64,000 nucleotides of DNA. Origin: Veillonella sp. GTDB lineage: Bacteria; Bacillota; Negativicutes; Veillonellales; Veillonellaceae. A program made the translations under genes and the position numbers. The notes beneath the pieces were generated by a model. It made no database searches, was not told the origin of the DNA, and saw only the letters and a list, made by a program, of their open reading frames with translations. Location of the stretch: positions 1 to 64,000 of the forward strand of contig NZ_JAGZMO010000009.1 of NCBI RefSeq assembly GCF_018364065.1, read 5' to 3'. Shown here piece after piece: positions 1 through 9,567 of this stretch (position 1 is its first letter; each line of letters opens with the position of its first letter).

Positions 1-865
1 GGTCAATAAATTTCGCTGCACCTTGTGAAACAGGCATCAAACGGGAGCGTACTAATGCCACTTTGCGAGGCGGTACAGTAATGTCCGTTTTGATTTCTAC
101 GAGACGGCCTTCTTTGATCTTCTGTTTTACCAATACATCAGGTACCAGGGAAATACCCATATTGATTTCAATCAGATCCAGCAACACATCAAGGCTGCCT
201 AATTCAAAGGACGGTTTCTTGCATGCATTGTGAGTAAGCTCGTCGAAAAAGCTGCGGCTCGCCGCTCCGTGCGTAAGGAGCAACAACGGTTCCTGCATGA
301 GGCGGTTCAGGTCGATAACGCCCATGCCTTTATAGAAGGAGCCGCCTACAAAGATGTCCTGTACTGTTTCCAGTTCAATGACTTCCAACTGCGGATTGGA
401 TTCCAGCCCCTTATAGGTATTTACAATAGCGATCTGCGCTTCCCGATTCTCTACCATTTCCACACATTGCGGCGACGCTGCATTCGTAATTTGCAGGCCC
501 GTCTCATGTTCCTGATCCTGCCATTTCTTAAAGTACGGGAGCAGGTAGTGACGGCAAATGGAATCGGTGGCCGCCAATTTAAGACTTTCCTGTTCATGTG
601 CCATACGTTCTTTCAATTGCATAACCCCATTATCCAAAATAGAGAACGCTTTAGCTACCATTTCAAACAGTTCTTTACCTTCGGTTGTAAACGATACCGA
701 TTTGGTTGTCCGTTCAAAGAGTGTAATATTTAATTCCTTCTCAAGTTGCTTGATGCTCTGGCTGATCGCGGACTGTGATACGCCCAGATCTTTGGCAGCC
801 TTAGAGAAAGATAAATGCAGGCCAACCCCCAGAAACGTGCGATATAAATCTGTTGAAATACTCAT
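1..865 (-). CDS. LysR family transcriptional regulator (C-terminus beyond window)
   Basis: Reading the minus strand from the ATG at 865 gives an uninterrupted frame to the left edge, about 288 residues, so only the last few residues are missing. The N-terminus (FSKAAKDLGVSQSAISQSIK, residues about 20-39) is a typical LysR winged helix-turn-helix, and the rest fits the LysR effector-binding domain. An AGGAG ribosome binding site lies just upstream of the ATG. The gene is divergent from purL; LysR proteins often control themselves and a divergent neighbour, but a purine link is only an inference. The effector is unknown. Confidence 0.9.
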   Translation of the reverse strand, partial: MSISTDLYRTFLGVGLHLSFSKAAKDLGVSQSAISQSIKQLEKELNITLFERTTKSVSFTTEGKELFEMVAKAFSILDNGVMQLKERMAHEQESLKLAATDSICRHYLLPYFKKWQDQEHETGLQITNAASPQCVEMVENREAQIAIVNTYKGLESNPQLEVIELETVQDIFVGGSFYKGMGVIDLNRLMQEPLLLLTHGAASRSFFDELTHNACKKPSFELGSLDVLLDLIEINMGISLVPDVLVKQKIKEGRLVEIKTDITVPPRKVALVRSRLMPVSQGAAKFID

Positions 866-1194
866 ACTGCAATAACTCCTTTGTTAACAACTAACCCTCT
901 TTTTAAACAGATAACCCTTATCGATTATTACAAGCAATTTTGTAATAACCGTCCCTTATTAATCATTAGAAATAGTTAACTACATCTAATAAATTTTACC
1001 TTTACTAATAAGTTTAAAACGTATATACTAGAATTGTCAATAAGGGCAAACCCACTAGATATATTTATATTATAAATTATACTAGATAATATTACTATTA
1101 TTATCTAACCTTATATTGTAAATTTATAGTATTTTTTGGGGATTTATATGATTTGAACATTCATCTTGAGAGATGAAGTAAGAGGAGGCGCATT
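866..1194. other. Divergent LysR/purL intergenic region
   Basis: 329 bases of AT-rich spacer without a convincing coding frame. It must hold both promoters. The only clear structure is an inverted repeat at 925-948 (listed separately). No purine riboswitch architecture was recognised ahead of purL. Confidence 0.6.
925..948. promoter_or_regulatory. Inverted repeat, candidate LysR operator
   Basis: Arms TTATTACAA and TTGTAATAA are perfect 9-bp complements separated by 6 bases, 60-83 bases upstream of the LysR start. Dyads at this distance are typical LysR self-regulatory sites. The assignment is inferred from position and symmetry only. Confidence 0.45.
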
Positions 1195-4100
1195 ATGTCT
1201 ATTTACCGTATTTTTGTTCGCAAGCGTACCGCTTTTGCCCAAGAAGCGCAAGCCATGTTGCACACGATTCGTACGGAATTGGGTATTCCGGCCGATGACG
1301 TAACAATCTACGAGCGCTATGATATTGAAGGCGTGTCCGCTGCTGATTTTGAGCAGGCCAAGTCCCTCATTTTCTCCGAACCTCCGGTAGATGAGCTTTT
1401 TGAAACCTTACCTGTAGGTGAAAACACCCATGTTATCGCCACTGAATACGTGCCGGGTCAATACGACCAACGTGCCGATTCCGCCGAACAATGTTTAGCC
1501 ATGCTTACATTGAAAACCGGTGCCACCGTGCGCAGTGCCCGCGTATTCTGCATTGACGGCAACTTGTCCGAAGCAGATGTACAGACTATAAAACATTATT
1601 ATATTAATCCCGTTGACTCCCGTGAAGCATCCTTGGAACTTCCAACGAGCTTACAACTTGAAGTGGAACCGGCTAAACCGGTAGCCATTCTCGACGGCTT
1701 CATTGAAAAGTCCGAAGACGAATTGGCTGACGTGCGTCGCGATTTAGGCCTCGCCATGAGTCAGGAAGATATTAAACTGATTCAGAACTACTTCAGCACG
1801 GAAGAGCATCGCAACCCTACCCTTACAGAAATCCGCGTACTCGATACGTACTGGTCCGATCATTGCCGCCATACAACCTTTATGACGGAATTGACCGACA
1901 TTACCATTGAAAATACAGAAAAAACAACGCCGATTCAAAAAGCGTTGGATGAATATATGGCCGGCCGTGCTCAGCTTTACACGGCAAAAACAAAGTTCCG
2001 TACCCTCATGGATATGGCGACCTTGGCCGTTAAAGAGTTAAAAGCGCAGGGCAAGTTACAAGAAATTGACGAGTCCGACGAAATCAATGCGTGCACCATC
2101 ATCGTTCCTGTTGACGTAGACGGTGTTACCGAAGAATGGCTCTTGCTCTTCAAAAACGAAACTCACAATCACCCTACTGAAATTGAACCTTACGGCGGCG
2201 CTGCCACCTGTCTTGGCGGATGTATCCGCGACCCATTGAGCGGCCGCGCTTACGTATACCAGGCAATGCGCGTTACCGGTTCCGGCAATCCGCTCACTCC
2301 GCTTAGTGAAACATTGGAAGGCAAATTGCCACAATCTCAAATTACGACCGGTGCCGCACGCGGTTACAGTTCCTACGGTAACCAGATCGGTCTCGCTACC
2401 GGCGAAGTTCGTGAATACTACCATCCGGGCTATGTGGCAAAACGCATGGAAATCGGTGCCGTTGTCGGTGCCGCTCCTCGCAGCTATGTACGCCGCGAAG
2501 AACCGCTACCTGGCGACATCGTTGTCCTCTTGGGCGGTAAAACCGGCCGTGACGGCTGTGGCGGTGCCACCGGTTCTTCCAAGGAGCACGACTTGAGCTC
2601 CCTCGCCTCTTGCGGTGCGGAAGTGCAAAAGGGGAATCCCCTTACTGAACGCAAGATTCAGCGTTTATTCCGTCGTCCGGAAGTAACGAAGCTCATTAAA
2701 CGTTGTAACGACTTCGGTGCCGGCGGTGTATCCGTGGCCATCGGCGAATTGACCGACGGCCTGCTCATCAACTTAGATAAGGTACCTAAGAAATACGAAG
2801 GTCTTGACGGCACTGAATTGGCAATTTCCGAATCTCAGGAACGTATGGCCTGCGTAATCGACGCCGCTGACTGGGATCGCTTCAACGCTTACTGCGGCGA
2901 AGAAAACTTGGAAGCCACTGTAGTTGCTGACGTAACCGACACCAATCGCCTCACCATGACATGGCAGGGAACCAACATCGTTGATATTTCCCGCGACTTC
3001 TTAAATACAAACGGTGCTAAACAGAGCCAGACAGCTCGCGTAACCGCACCGGCTGATACATACTTCGAAACACCGGAAGTAAACGATGTAAAATCCTTCT
3101 GGCTCGACACAATGGCCGATTTGAACGTAACATCTCAACAAGGTCTGGTAGAACGCTTTGACAGCACTATCGGCGCCGGCACAGTGCTCATGCCGTTCAG
3201 CGGTCTTTATCAGAAGACACCGGTACAGGGCATGGCCGCTAAATTGCCTGTTCTTTACGGCGAAACAAAAACAGCCAGCCTCATGACACACGGCTTTGAT
3301 CCATATGTATCCGAATGGAGTCCGTTCCACGGTGCTCAGTTAGCCGTACTCATGTCCGTAGCTAAGATTGTAGCCCTCGGCGGCAATCGCGAAACCACCT
3401 ACCTCACCTTACAGGAATACTTCGAACGCTTGAATCAGGTTCCTGAAGCTTGGGGCAAACCGGTGGCAGCACTTCTCGGCGCCTACACAGCTCAAAAACA
3501 ATTGGGCGTTGGCGCCATCGGCGGTAAAGACTCCATGTCCGGTACGTTCATGGACCTCACCGTTCCTCCAACATTAGTATCCTTCGCAGTAACTACTGCG
3601 TCCGTTGACGATATTATTTCCCCTGACTTGAAAGAAGCGGGCCACGTATTACTTCATGTAAGCGTGCCACGTTTAGCTGACGACACCCCTGATTGGGATG
3701 CATTCAAAGCACAGGCCGATACACTTCACGGCTACAGCAAAGCAGGCCGCATCAGCGCCGCTTATGTTGTAGAAGCAGGCGGTATTGCGCCGGCTGTTGC
3801 TAAGATGGCCTTGGGCAATCGCTTAGGCGTTGCCTTGGACGCTTCTGTGGAATCTGAATTATTCGCGCCACATATGGGCTCCTGGGTTGTAGAAACCGAC
3901 GAAGCCACCGCTGCTGAATGGACAGCTAAGACCGACCTTACAACAATTATCGGTAAAGTCGTAAGTGAACCGGCTATTACTATCAACGGCACTACCATTA
4001 CCCTTGATGAATTGCAAACTGCTTACGAAGCTACATTAGCTCCGATTTTCCCACTACATGCTCCATCCGGTACGGGCGAAGCAGTAGCCTACATCCACGA

Positions 4101-4935
4101 TCAGAAAGCGCCTGCCCGCAAAGCATCCTTAGGTGCTAAACCGAAAATCGTTATTCCTGCCTTCCCTGGCACAAACTGCGAATACGATTCCGCACGTGCC
4201 TTCTTACGTGCCGGCGGCGAACCTGAAATCGTATTGATCCGCAACCGCACCGTAGCTGAATTGGAAGATTCCATCCAGGATATGAAACGCGCATTGGACG
4301 AAGCACAAATCGTCTTCTTCCCTGGCGGTTTCAGTGCCGGTGACGAACCGGACGGCAGCGGCAAATTCATGGCTACCTTGTTCCGCAATCCGTACTTAAC
4401 GGAAGCATTGAACAATCTCTTGTACAAACGCGACGGCTTGGCCCTCGGTATTTGTAACGGCTTCCAGGCTCTCATTAAATTAGGTCTCCTTCCATCCGGA
4501 CAGGTATCCCCTATGAACGAGTCCAGCCCAACCTTGACCTACAATACAATCGGCCGCCACATTTCCGGCATGCTTCGCACCAAAGTTATTTCCACGAAAT
4601 CACCTTGGATGAGCCTTGCCAAAGCAGGCGAAATTTACACCATTCCGATTTCTCATGGCGAAGGCCGCTTCATTGCCACACCGGAACAAATTGTAGAGTT
4701 CAACCGCAACGGTCAAATCGCTACACAATACGTAGACATGGACGGCGTAGCTACTTACGACGCACTTTACAACCCTAACCAATCCGTTGCCGCTGTAGAA
4801 GGTCTCTTCAGTCCTGACGGCCGCGTATTCGGTAAAATGGGCCACATCGAACGTGTAGGTTATGGCATCGCTAAAAATATTCCTGGAGAAAAAGTAATGC
4901 CTGTATTTGCATCGGGCGTTGAGTACTTTAAATAA
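1195..4935 (+). CDS. purL: Phosphoribosylformylglycinamidine synthase, single-chain type
   Basis: Catalyses ATP- and glutamine-dependent conversion of FGAR to FGAM in de novo purine synthesis, in the cytoplasm. At 1246 residues it is the large fused form (E. coli PurL is about 1295), with a PurS-like N-terminus, the linker motif TYWSDHCRHTTF, two synthetase halves and a C-terminal class I glutaminase. The glutaminase nucleophile is C1087 in GICNGFQ, with H1154 and E1156 in SHGEGRF; PGTNCEYD and FPGGFSAGDE are the other conserved blocks. AGAGGAGG at 1181-1188 fixes the start. It is a single gene with its own terminator at 4995-5022; the other pur genes are not in this window. Confidence 0.98.
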   Translation: MSIYRIFVRKRTAFAQEAQAMLHTIRTELGIPADDVTIYERYDIEGVSAADFEQAKSLIFSEPPVDELFETLPVGENTHVIATEYVPGQYDQRADSAEQCLAMLTLKTGATVRSARVFCIDGNLSEADVQTIKHYYINPVDSREASLELPTSLQLEVEPAKPVAILDGFIEKSEDELADVRRDLGLAMSQEDIKLIQNYFSTEEHRNPTLTEIRVLDTYWSDHCRHTTFMTELTDITIENTEKTTPIQKALDEYMAGRAQLYTAKTKFRTLMDMATLAVKELKAQGKLQEIDESDEINACTIIVPVDVDGVTEEWLLLFKNETHNHPTEIEPYGGAATCLGGCIRDPLSGRAYVYQAMRVTGSGNPLTPLSETLEGKLPQSQITTGAARGYSSYGNQIGLATGEVREYYHPGYVAKRMEIGAVVGAAPRSYVRREEPLPGDIVVLLGGKTGRDGCGGATGSSKEHDLSSLASCGAEVQKGNPLTERKIQRLFRRPEVTKLIKRCNDFGAGGVSVAIGELTDGLLINLDKVPKKYEGLDGTELAISESQERMACVIDAADWDRFNAYCGEENLEATVVADVTDTNRLTMTWQGTNIVDISRDFLNTNGAKQSQTARVTAPADTYFETPEVNDVKSFWLDTMADLNVTSQQGLVERFDSTIGAGTVLMPFSGLYQKTPVQGMAAKLPVLYGETKTASLMTHGFDPYVSEWSPFHGAQLAVLMSVAKIVALGGNRETTYLTLQEYFERLNQVPEAWGKPVAALLGAYTAQKQLGVGAIGGKDSMSGTFMDLTVPPTLVSFAVTTASVDDIISPDLKEAGHVLLHVSVPRLADDTPDWDAFKAQADTLHGYSKAGRISAAYVVEAGGIAPAVAKMALGNRLGVALDASVESELFAPHMGSWVVETDEATAAEWTAKTDLTTIIGKVVSEPAITINGTTITLDELQTAYEATLAPIFPLHAPSGTGEAVAYIHDQKAPARKASLGAKPKIVIPAFPGTNCEYDSARAFLRAGGEPEIVLIRNRTVAELEDSIQDMKRALDEAQIVFFPGGFSAGDEPDGSGKFMATLFRNPYLTEALNNLLYKRDGLALGICNGFQALIKLGLLPSGQVSPMNESSPTLTYNTIGRHISGMLRTKVISTKSPWMSLAKAGEIYTIPISHGEGRFIATPEQIVEFNRNGQIATQYVDMDGVATYDALYNPNQSVAAVEGLFSPDGRVFGKMGHIERVGYGIAKNIPGEKVMPVFASGVEYFK

Positions 4936-4994
4936 AAGGCGTTAAAATCATCCCGAATTTACGCATAATTTCATTAATTGCATAGTAAATCATG

Positions 4995-5022
4995 AAAAAC
5001 GGCATCTTCCATGCCGTTTTTT
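4995..5022 (+). terminator. Intrinsic terminator after purL
   Basis: Hairpin with arms AAAACGGCAT and ATGCCGTTTT around a CTTCC loop, running into a T tract, 60 bases after the purL stop. Confidence 0.9.
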
Positions 5023-5132
5023 ATGTAAAATCAGTTGCACCTGACAGTGATAATTAGTATTATAGTAAGTGGTGAATAAGTTTAGAGACATAACCAGCTC
5101 TTGTTATTCTTAGACTGAAAGGACGTAAATAT

Positions 5133-6371
5133 ATGCATTGCGCACAAAAAATGACAGATAATATTTATTGGATAGGCAGCAACGACTGGGATACGGAACG
5201 TTTTGAAAACCTCTTCCCGATTCCATTGGGCGTTAGTTATAACTCATATTTTATTGACGATGAAAAGACCTGTATCGTAGACTCCGTAGACGACAGCATT
5301 CGTCAGGAATTCTTCGATAATGTGGAATATTTGCTTAACGGCCGTCAATTAGACTACGTAATTGTAAACCACATGGAACCGGATCACTGCTCCACTTTGG
5401 TAGAGTTGGTAGATCGTTACCCTAACGTTAAAATGGTAGGTAACCGCACTACATTCCGCCTGTTCGAACAATTCTACGGTCGTCCATGCCCTGACAACTA
5501 CTATGAAGTTAAGGAAGGGGACACCATCAGTCTTGGCAAACACACATTGCATTCCTACACTATGCCGATGGTACACTGGCCTGAAGTAACTTGTACATTC
5601 GAATCCACTACAGGCATTCTCTTCTCCGCCGACGCTTTCGGCACTTTCGGTACTATTAACGGTAACATCTTCGCGGATCAGCTCGACTTCGAACGCGTTT
5701 ACGAAGATGAAGCCCGTCGTTACTACACTAACATCGTAGGTAAATATGGTGTACAGGTTCAGAACGCCATTAAAAAAGCGCTTCCTTTGGGCATTAAAAT
5801 GTTGGCTCCACTTCATGGTCCAATCTGGCGTACGCCTGAAAGCATCAAATACCTTATCGAAAAATATATGCACTGGAGCACTTACTCTGCTGAAAAGAAA
5901 GGCGTTGTTATCGCTTTCGGTTCCATGTACGGCAACACTGCCGAAATGGCACAGCAATTGGCAAAACTTCTCTCCTTGCGCGGCATTACGGATATTAAAA
6001 TCTATGACGTTTCGAAGACTAACCCTTCCTACATCATCGCCGACGCTTGGAAATACAGCCACCTCGTATGTATGGCTCCAACCTACAACTTGGCCTTGTA
6101 CTTGACTATGGAAAACCTTCTTTACGAATTGAAGGCATTGAACTTCCACAACCACAAGGTATCCATCGTAGGTAACCACTCCTGGGCATCCGCAGCGATG
6201 AAACGCATGGTGGAATACTTCAAAAACGAATTCAAAGACATGGAAATCGTTGGTACTCCGCTCGACATTCGCGGCGCCTTACATCCACAACAATTGCCAT
6301 TGTTCGAAAAATTGGCTGACGATATCGTAGCTTCCATTGAAGCCACTGAAATCAAACACTTCAGCTTATAA
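5133..6371 (+). CDS. Flavodiiron protein (A-type flavoprotein, FprA family)
   Basis: 412 residues: an N-terminal metallo-beta-lactamase-like diiron domain and a C-terminal flavodoxin domain. Family members reduce O2 and/or NO in anaerobes. All diiron ligands are visible: H80-x-E82-x-D84-H85, H148, D167 and H228. The FMN-binding loop GSMYGNTAEMA begins near residue 263. AAAGGA at 5118-5123 supports the ATG at 5133; an in-frame ATG at codon 7 is an alternative. No rubredoxin or reductase extension is present, so electrons must come from a separate donor. Which of O2 or NO is the main substrate cannot be read from the sequence. Confidence 0.95.
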   Translation: MHCAQKMTDNIYWIGSNDWDTERFENLFPIPLGVSYNSYFIDDEKTCIVDSVDDSIRQEFFDNVEYLLNGRQLDYVIVNHMEPDHCSTLVELVDRYPNVKMVGNRTTFRLFEQFYGRPCPDNYYEVKEGDTISLGKHTLHSYTMPMVHWPEVTCTFESTTGILFSADAFGTFGTINGNIFADQLDFERVYEDEARRYYTNIVGKYGVQVQNAIKKALPLGIKMLAPLHGPIWRTPESIKYLIEKYMHWSTYSAEKKGVVIAFGSMYGNTAEMAQQLAKLLSLRGITDIKIYDVSKTNPSYIIADAWKYSHLVCMAPTYNLALYLTMENLLYELKALNFHNHKVSIVGNHSWASAAMKRMVEYFKNEFKDMEIVGTPLDIRGALHPQQLPLFEKLADDIVASIEATEIKHFSL

Positions 6372-6449
6372 TCTAAGAATTATAAAAAGCTACTGCCGAT
6401 TATATGGCCGCAGCCGTTAAAACGACAAGTAAATACTTACATAAAAAAG

Positions 6450-6482
6450 AACCACCTCGGTCTTACGACTGAGGTGGTTTTT
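6450..6482. terminator. Bidirectional terminator between convergent genes
   Basis: Hairpin AACCACCTC...GAGGTGGTT with an A tract before and a T tract after, so it can serve the flavodiiron gene (+) and the nitroreductase gene (-). Confidence 0.9.
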
Positions 6483-6489
6483 TATATAT

Positions 6490-7143
6490 CTAGACTTTAT
6501 CAATAATCTCATCCAGGCTATACCGTGGTCTGGCAAAGGGATGCTCGCCGGGAACGCCGATAGCTACAGCTGCGGCAATATCATGGTCCAAATTAAGCAA
6601 TGCTTTTGCTTCTTTCTGAATAAAGTAAACATCATTGATCCACAAAGAGCCTAAGCCGTACTGTGTGGCCATTAGTAAAATCGTATTAATAAATCCGCCC
6701 AAGGCCTGCAAATCGCTTTTAGCCCAAATGCGTTCATAGTCGTCCGCATCATCGTAGGGATTATATACAATAAGCACAGCACCTGCCGTTTTCATGGCGT
6801 GCAAACTGATTTCCAAACTGCCATACTTTCGACCCGCTTCTTTTAACGCCTGTAAACAAATCTCTCCCATCTCTACAAAAGAAGCCTTTGCCGCCCCTTC
6901 CAGAATACGAACACGCCATGCCTGTCGATTCTTAGGCGAAGGCGACAGCTTTGCCATTTCAATCATGTGCTCTAACTGAGCCCGTTCAACCGGTGCCGCT
7001 TCATAGTGGCGAATGCTCCGTCTTGCCCCAATAGCCGCTTCCAAAGTCATAAAACGAGATAGTTTACTCGGCTCAATAGAGGACGATTCGTTTGCTGTCC
7101 TCGCTCCACGTTCTTCCTGCTTTAATTTATCCATCCCATCCAT
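6490..7143 (-). CDS. Nitroreductase family protein
   Basis: 217 residues with the nitroreductase FMN-binding pattern: RRSIRHY near residue 42, the SPSPKNRQAWR block near residue 68, and the C-terminal GLGSLWI and AIGVPGE segments. Members are NAD(P)H-dependent flavin enzymes acting on nitroaromatics, quinones or flavins; the physiological substrate is unknown. The first 30 or so residues are charged and outside the core fold. An in-frame ATG at 7134 is an alternative start with looser spacing to GGAAGGA. Confidence 0.9.
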   Translation of the reverse strand: MDGMDKLKQEERGARTANESSSIEPSKLSRFMTLEAAIGARRSIRHYEAAPVERAQLEHMIEMAKLSPSPKNRQAWRVRILEGAAKASFVEMGEICLQALKEAGRKYGSLEISLHAMKTAGAVLIVYNPYDDADDYERIWAKSDLQALGGFINTILLMATQYGLGSLWINDVYFIQKEAKALLNLDHDIAAAVAIGVPGEHPFARPRYSLDEIIDKV

Positions 7144-7241
7144 CAGTCCTTCCCGGCATGTTAAAACTTGTATGCTCTGAATGCGCTTTAGTAGATATAT
7201 AATCTAACAATTTTATTTAACAAGTCTTACTGGTAATAAAA

Positions 7242-7271
7242 TTCCGAGCAACCTGATTCGGTTACTCGGAA
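7242..7271 (-). terminator. Intrinsic terminator for phnA
   Basis: Inverted repeat TTCCGAG-AACC / GGTT-CTCGGAA followed on the minus strand by ATTTTATT. It lies downstream of phnA beyond the 25-bp repeat array. Confidence 0.75.
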
Positions 7272-7298
7272 CTAAGCATTTAATTATTGTATTGGTTC

Positions 7299-7398
7299 TT
7301 ACAGCAAATTACTGTATTTGTTGTTACAGCAGATTACCGTATTTGTTTTTGCAGTAGATTACTGCATTTGTTTTTGCAGCAGATTACTGTTGTCGTTC
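7299..7398. repeat. 25-bp tandem repeat, four units, abutting the phnA stop
   Basis: Units begin at 7299, 7324, 7349 and 7374, each exactly 25 bases, and the last ends at the base before the phnA stop codon. Each unit contains a small dyad of the type CAGTA-GAT-TACTG, perfect in the third unit. The array lies between phnA and its terminator, so it would be transcribed into the 3' UTR. Confidence 0.9.
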
Positions 7399-7737
7399 TT
7401 ACAATTTCTTCACAAATTCGGACTTCAAGGCCATAGCGCCGAAGCCGTCGATTTTGCAGTCAATATTGTGATCACCGTCAACGAGGCGAATATTTTTTAC
7501 GCGCGTGCCCTGTTTCAATACGGACGCACCTTTCACTTTTAAGTCTTTAATAATGGTAACAGAATCGCCATCCTGCAGTAAGTTCCCATTCGCATCGCGT
7601 ACGACTAAGCCTTCACCTTCGCCGGCTGCCGCATCAGCTTCCGTCCACTCATGAGCGCACATCGGACAAATATACATATGGCCGTCTTCGTACGTATATC
7701 CTTCACCACATTTTGGACAATTAGGTAATGTTGCCAT
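7399..7737 (-). CDS. PhnA/YjdM family zinc-ribbon protein
   Basis: 112 residues. The N-terminus carries a zinc ribbon (CPKCGEGY near residue 8 and CPMCAHEW near residue 25), followed by the PhnA domain with DGDSVTIIKDLKVKG and the typical end GFGAMALKSEFVKK. The family is found by phn operons in some bacteria, but its role is not firmly established; no phosphonate genes are present here. A strong AGGAGG-type site precedes the ATG. Confidence 0.93.
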   Translation of the reverse strand: MATLPNCPKCGEGYTYEDGHMYICPMCAHEWTEADAAAGEGEGLVVRDANGNLLQDGDSVTIIKDLKVKGASVLKQGTRVKNIRLVDGDHNIDCKIDGFGAMALKSEFVKKL

Positions 7738-8240
7738 TTAGTTCCTCCTTTATCGGTACATACAGTATACATCGCAAAATATCCTGCAATACGCAGTTTA
7801 TTTTCACATACACTCTATTTTATCAGAAATTCGCCTTTTTATAAACTGTAGTTCTCTTATTTTATATATTTCCTTACTTAAATCAAAATATATGTACGCT
7901 AACAAAATGTCACACCGGCAATTAATTCTAGTTCAAATTCAAAATATAAGACCTTAATTTTGTATACCATATTTCATAGTCAATAGTGCAACACATAATT
8001 CAAATTTCCATCTCGGCAATTTTTGCACCCTATGGGACTAGTTAAATCCCAGTATCATTGTTAATAATAAATCCCCTCTATTTTATAACTCATATACGCC
8101 AACATCCCTTGCTACAACTGCATTTATACATTAATTTACAAATTAATTAAACTTTTAAATAAATATTTAAAATATGTTTTAAATTAAATGGTTTTAGTGT
8201 ATACTAATATAATGCAAACGATAGGTACAAGGAGGTTACT
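7738..8240. other. Intergenic region upstream of the ribose operon
   Basis: 503 bases, strongly AT-rich, no convincing coding frame. A candidate -10 TATAAT lies at 8208-8213, about 27 bases before the rbsK start, but no good -35 partners it. TGCAAACG at 8213-8220 resembles half of a LacI-family operator; the other half is not visible. Confidence 0.4.
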
Positions 8241-9131
8241 ATGAACAATATAGTAGTTATCGGCAGTTGTAATATAGATATTACAGTCTTGGCAAAAAAA
8301 CGCCCTGTTGCAGGCGAAACTATTTTGGGCGATGGACTTAATGTGTCCCCCGGCGGAAAAGGGGCCAACCAAGCTGTTGCCGCCGCTAAGCTGGGCGCTC
8401 ATGTTACTATGGTCGGATGTATCGGTGACGATCTTTACGGCAAAATGATTTTAGATAATTTACAATTTCATCACATCAATACAGACTACATAACAACCTT
8501 ACCTGACGAAACGAGCGGTACCGCTCATATTACATTGGCGGAGGGAGATAACAGCATCATCGTTATCCAAGGTGCCAATGCAAAGGTGAATGAAGAAGTA
8601 GTAGATAACGCATGGCCGGCGATTGAAAAGGCGGACCTCGTTATGGTACAAAACGAAATTCCTCTTACCACTATCAGTTATATTACGAAAAAATGTCATG
8701 ACGCAGGCATTAAGGTCCTTTTAAATCCTGCCCCGGCAGCCGCACTTGATTCGGCCTGCCTGGCGGAAGCAACTTATATTACACCGAACGAGCACGAACT
8801 GGCATCCCTCTATCCGGGCCAATCAGCGGAAGAGACTATGTTAGCCCATGAAGGTAAAATCATCGTTACCTTGGGCAGCGCCGGCGTAGCTTATGGCGAA
8901 GATGGCGAAATCAGACGCGTGCCAAGCTTTAAAGTGGAACCGGTTGATACAACCGGCGCAGGCGATACCTTTAACGGTGCGTTCGCTACAGCCATTGTAA
9001 ATAATAAATCTATTGAAGAGGCCATTCATTACGGCAATGCGGCCGCTGCACTTTCCATTCTGAAATTAGGCGCCCAAGAAGGCATGCCTACAGACGATGA
9101 AGTGGCAGCCTTTCTTGAAGAGAGGAGATAA
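8241..9131 (+). CDS. rbsK: Ribokinase
   Basis: 296-residue PfkB-family sugar kinase that phosphorylates D-ribose to ribose 5-phosphate. The two family signatures are present: GGKGANQAVA near residue 38 and DTTGAGDTFNGAF near residue 236, which includes the anion hole and catalytic Asp. It is the first gene of the rbsKDACB operon, preceded by AAGGAGG, and ends 2 bases before rbsD. Context makes ribose far more likely than another sugar. Confidence 0.96.
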   Translation: MNNIVVIGSCNIDITVLAKKRPVAGETILGDGLNVSPGGKGANQAVAAAKLGAHVTMVGCIGDDLYGKMILDNLQFHHINTDYITTLPDETSGTAHITLAEGDNSIIVIQGANAKVNEEVVDNAWPAIEKADLVMVQNEIPLTTISYITKKCHDAGIKVLLNPAPAAALDSACLAEATYITPNEHELASLYPGQSAEETMLAHEGKIIVTLGSAGVAYGEDGEIRRVPSFKVEPVDTTGAGDTFNGAFATAIVNNKSIEEAIHYGNAAAALSILKLGAQEGMPTDDEVAAFLEERR

Positions 9132-9133
9132 TC

Positions 9134-9547
9134 ATGCAAAAAGGTGGTATTTTAAACAGTCATATTGCTAAAGTATTGGCCGACTTAGGTCACACCGATA
9201 CCATTTGTATCGGCGACTGCGGCTTGCCAATTCCTCAGGGCGTTCAGAAAATCGACCTGGCTCTTGAATTCGGCACACCTTCCTTTGAACAAGTTGTCCG
9301 TTTATTACGTAAGCACATGCAGGTGGAAAGCATTCATATCGCCTCCCCTATGGAGGAAATGAATCCACATAATTACGCTGTGCTGAGCGAACTCTATCCG
9401 GAATCGCGCTACGCTTGGACCCGCACGAGTCACGAAGAGTTCAAACAGGCTTCCGCCCACTGTAAATGCATTATCCGCACCGGTGAAACTACGCCATATG
9501 CAAATGTAATTTTACAGGCGGACTGCATCTTCAACGAAGAAAAGTAA
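9134..9547 (+). CDS. rbsD: D-ribose pyranase
   Basis: 137 residues. Interconverts beta-pyran and beta-furan forms of ribose so that RbsK receives its substrate. The start MQKGGILNSHIAKVLADLGH is diagnostic, with catalytic H20; the C-terminal RTGETTPYANVIL motif matches the family active site. It lies between rbsK and rbsA. Confidence 0.96.
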   Translation: MQKGGILNSHIAKVLADLGHTDTICIGDCGLPIPQGVQKIDLALEFGTPSFEQVVRLLRKHMQVESIHIASPMEEMNPHNYAVLSELYPESRYAWTRTSHEEFKQASAHCKCIIRTGETTPYANVILQADCIFNEEK

Positions 9548-9567
9548 TACTAGATTAGGAGTTTTTT

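Noticed and set aside
230..875. Plus-strand frames within the first 900 bases
   Set aside because: They are antisense to the LysR gene, which reads through cleanly with an intact HTH.
866..1194. Purine riboswitch upstream of purL
   Set aside because: The expected three-way junction with conserved loop sequences is not found.
5349..6179. 276-codon frame antisense to the flavodiiron gene
   Set aside because: A shadow of a well-supported gene with all its metal ligands; no family resemblance or ribosome binding site.
7299..7398. Considered as a CRISPR array
   Set aside because: Units are contiguous 25-mers with no spacers between them and no cas genes nearby; it is a plain tandem repeat.
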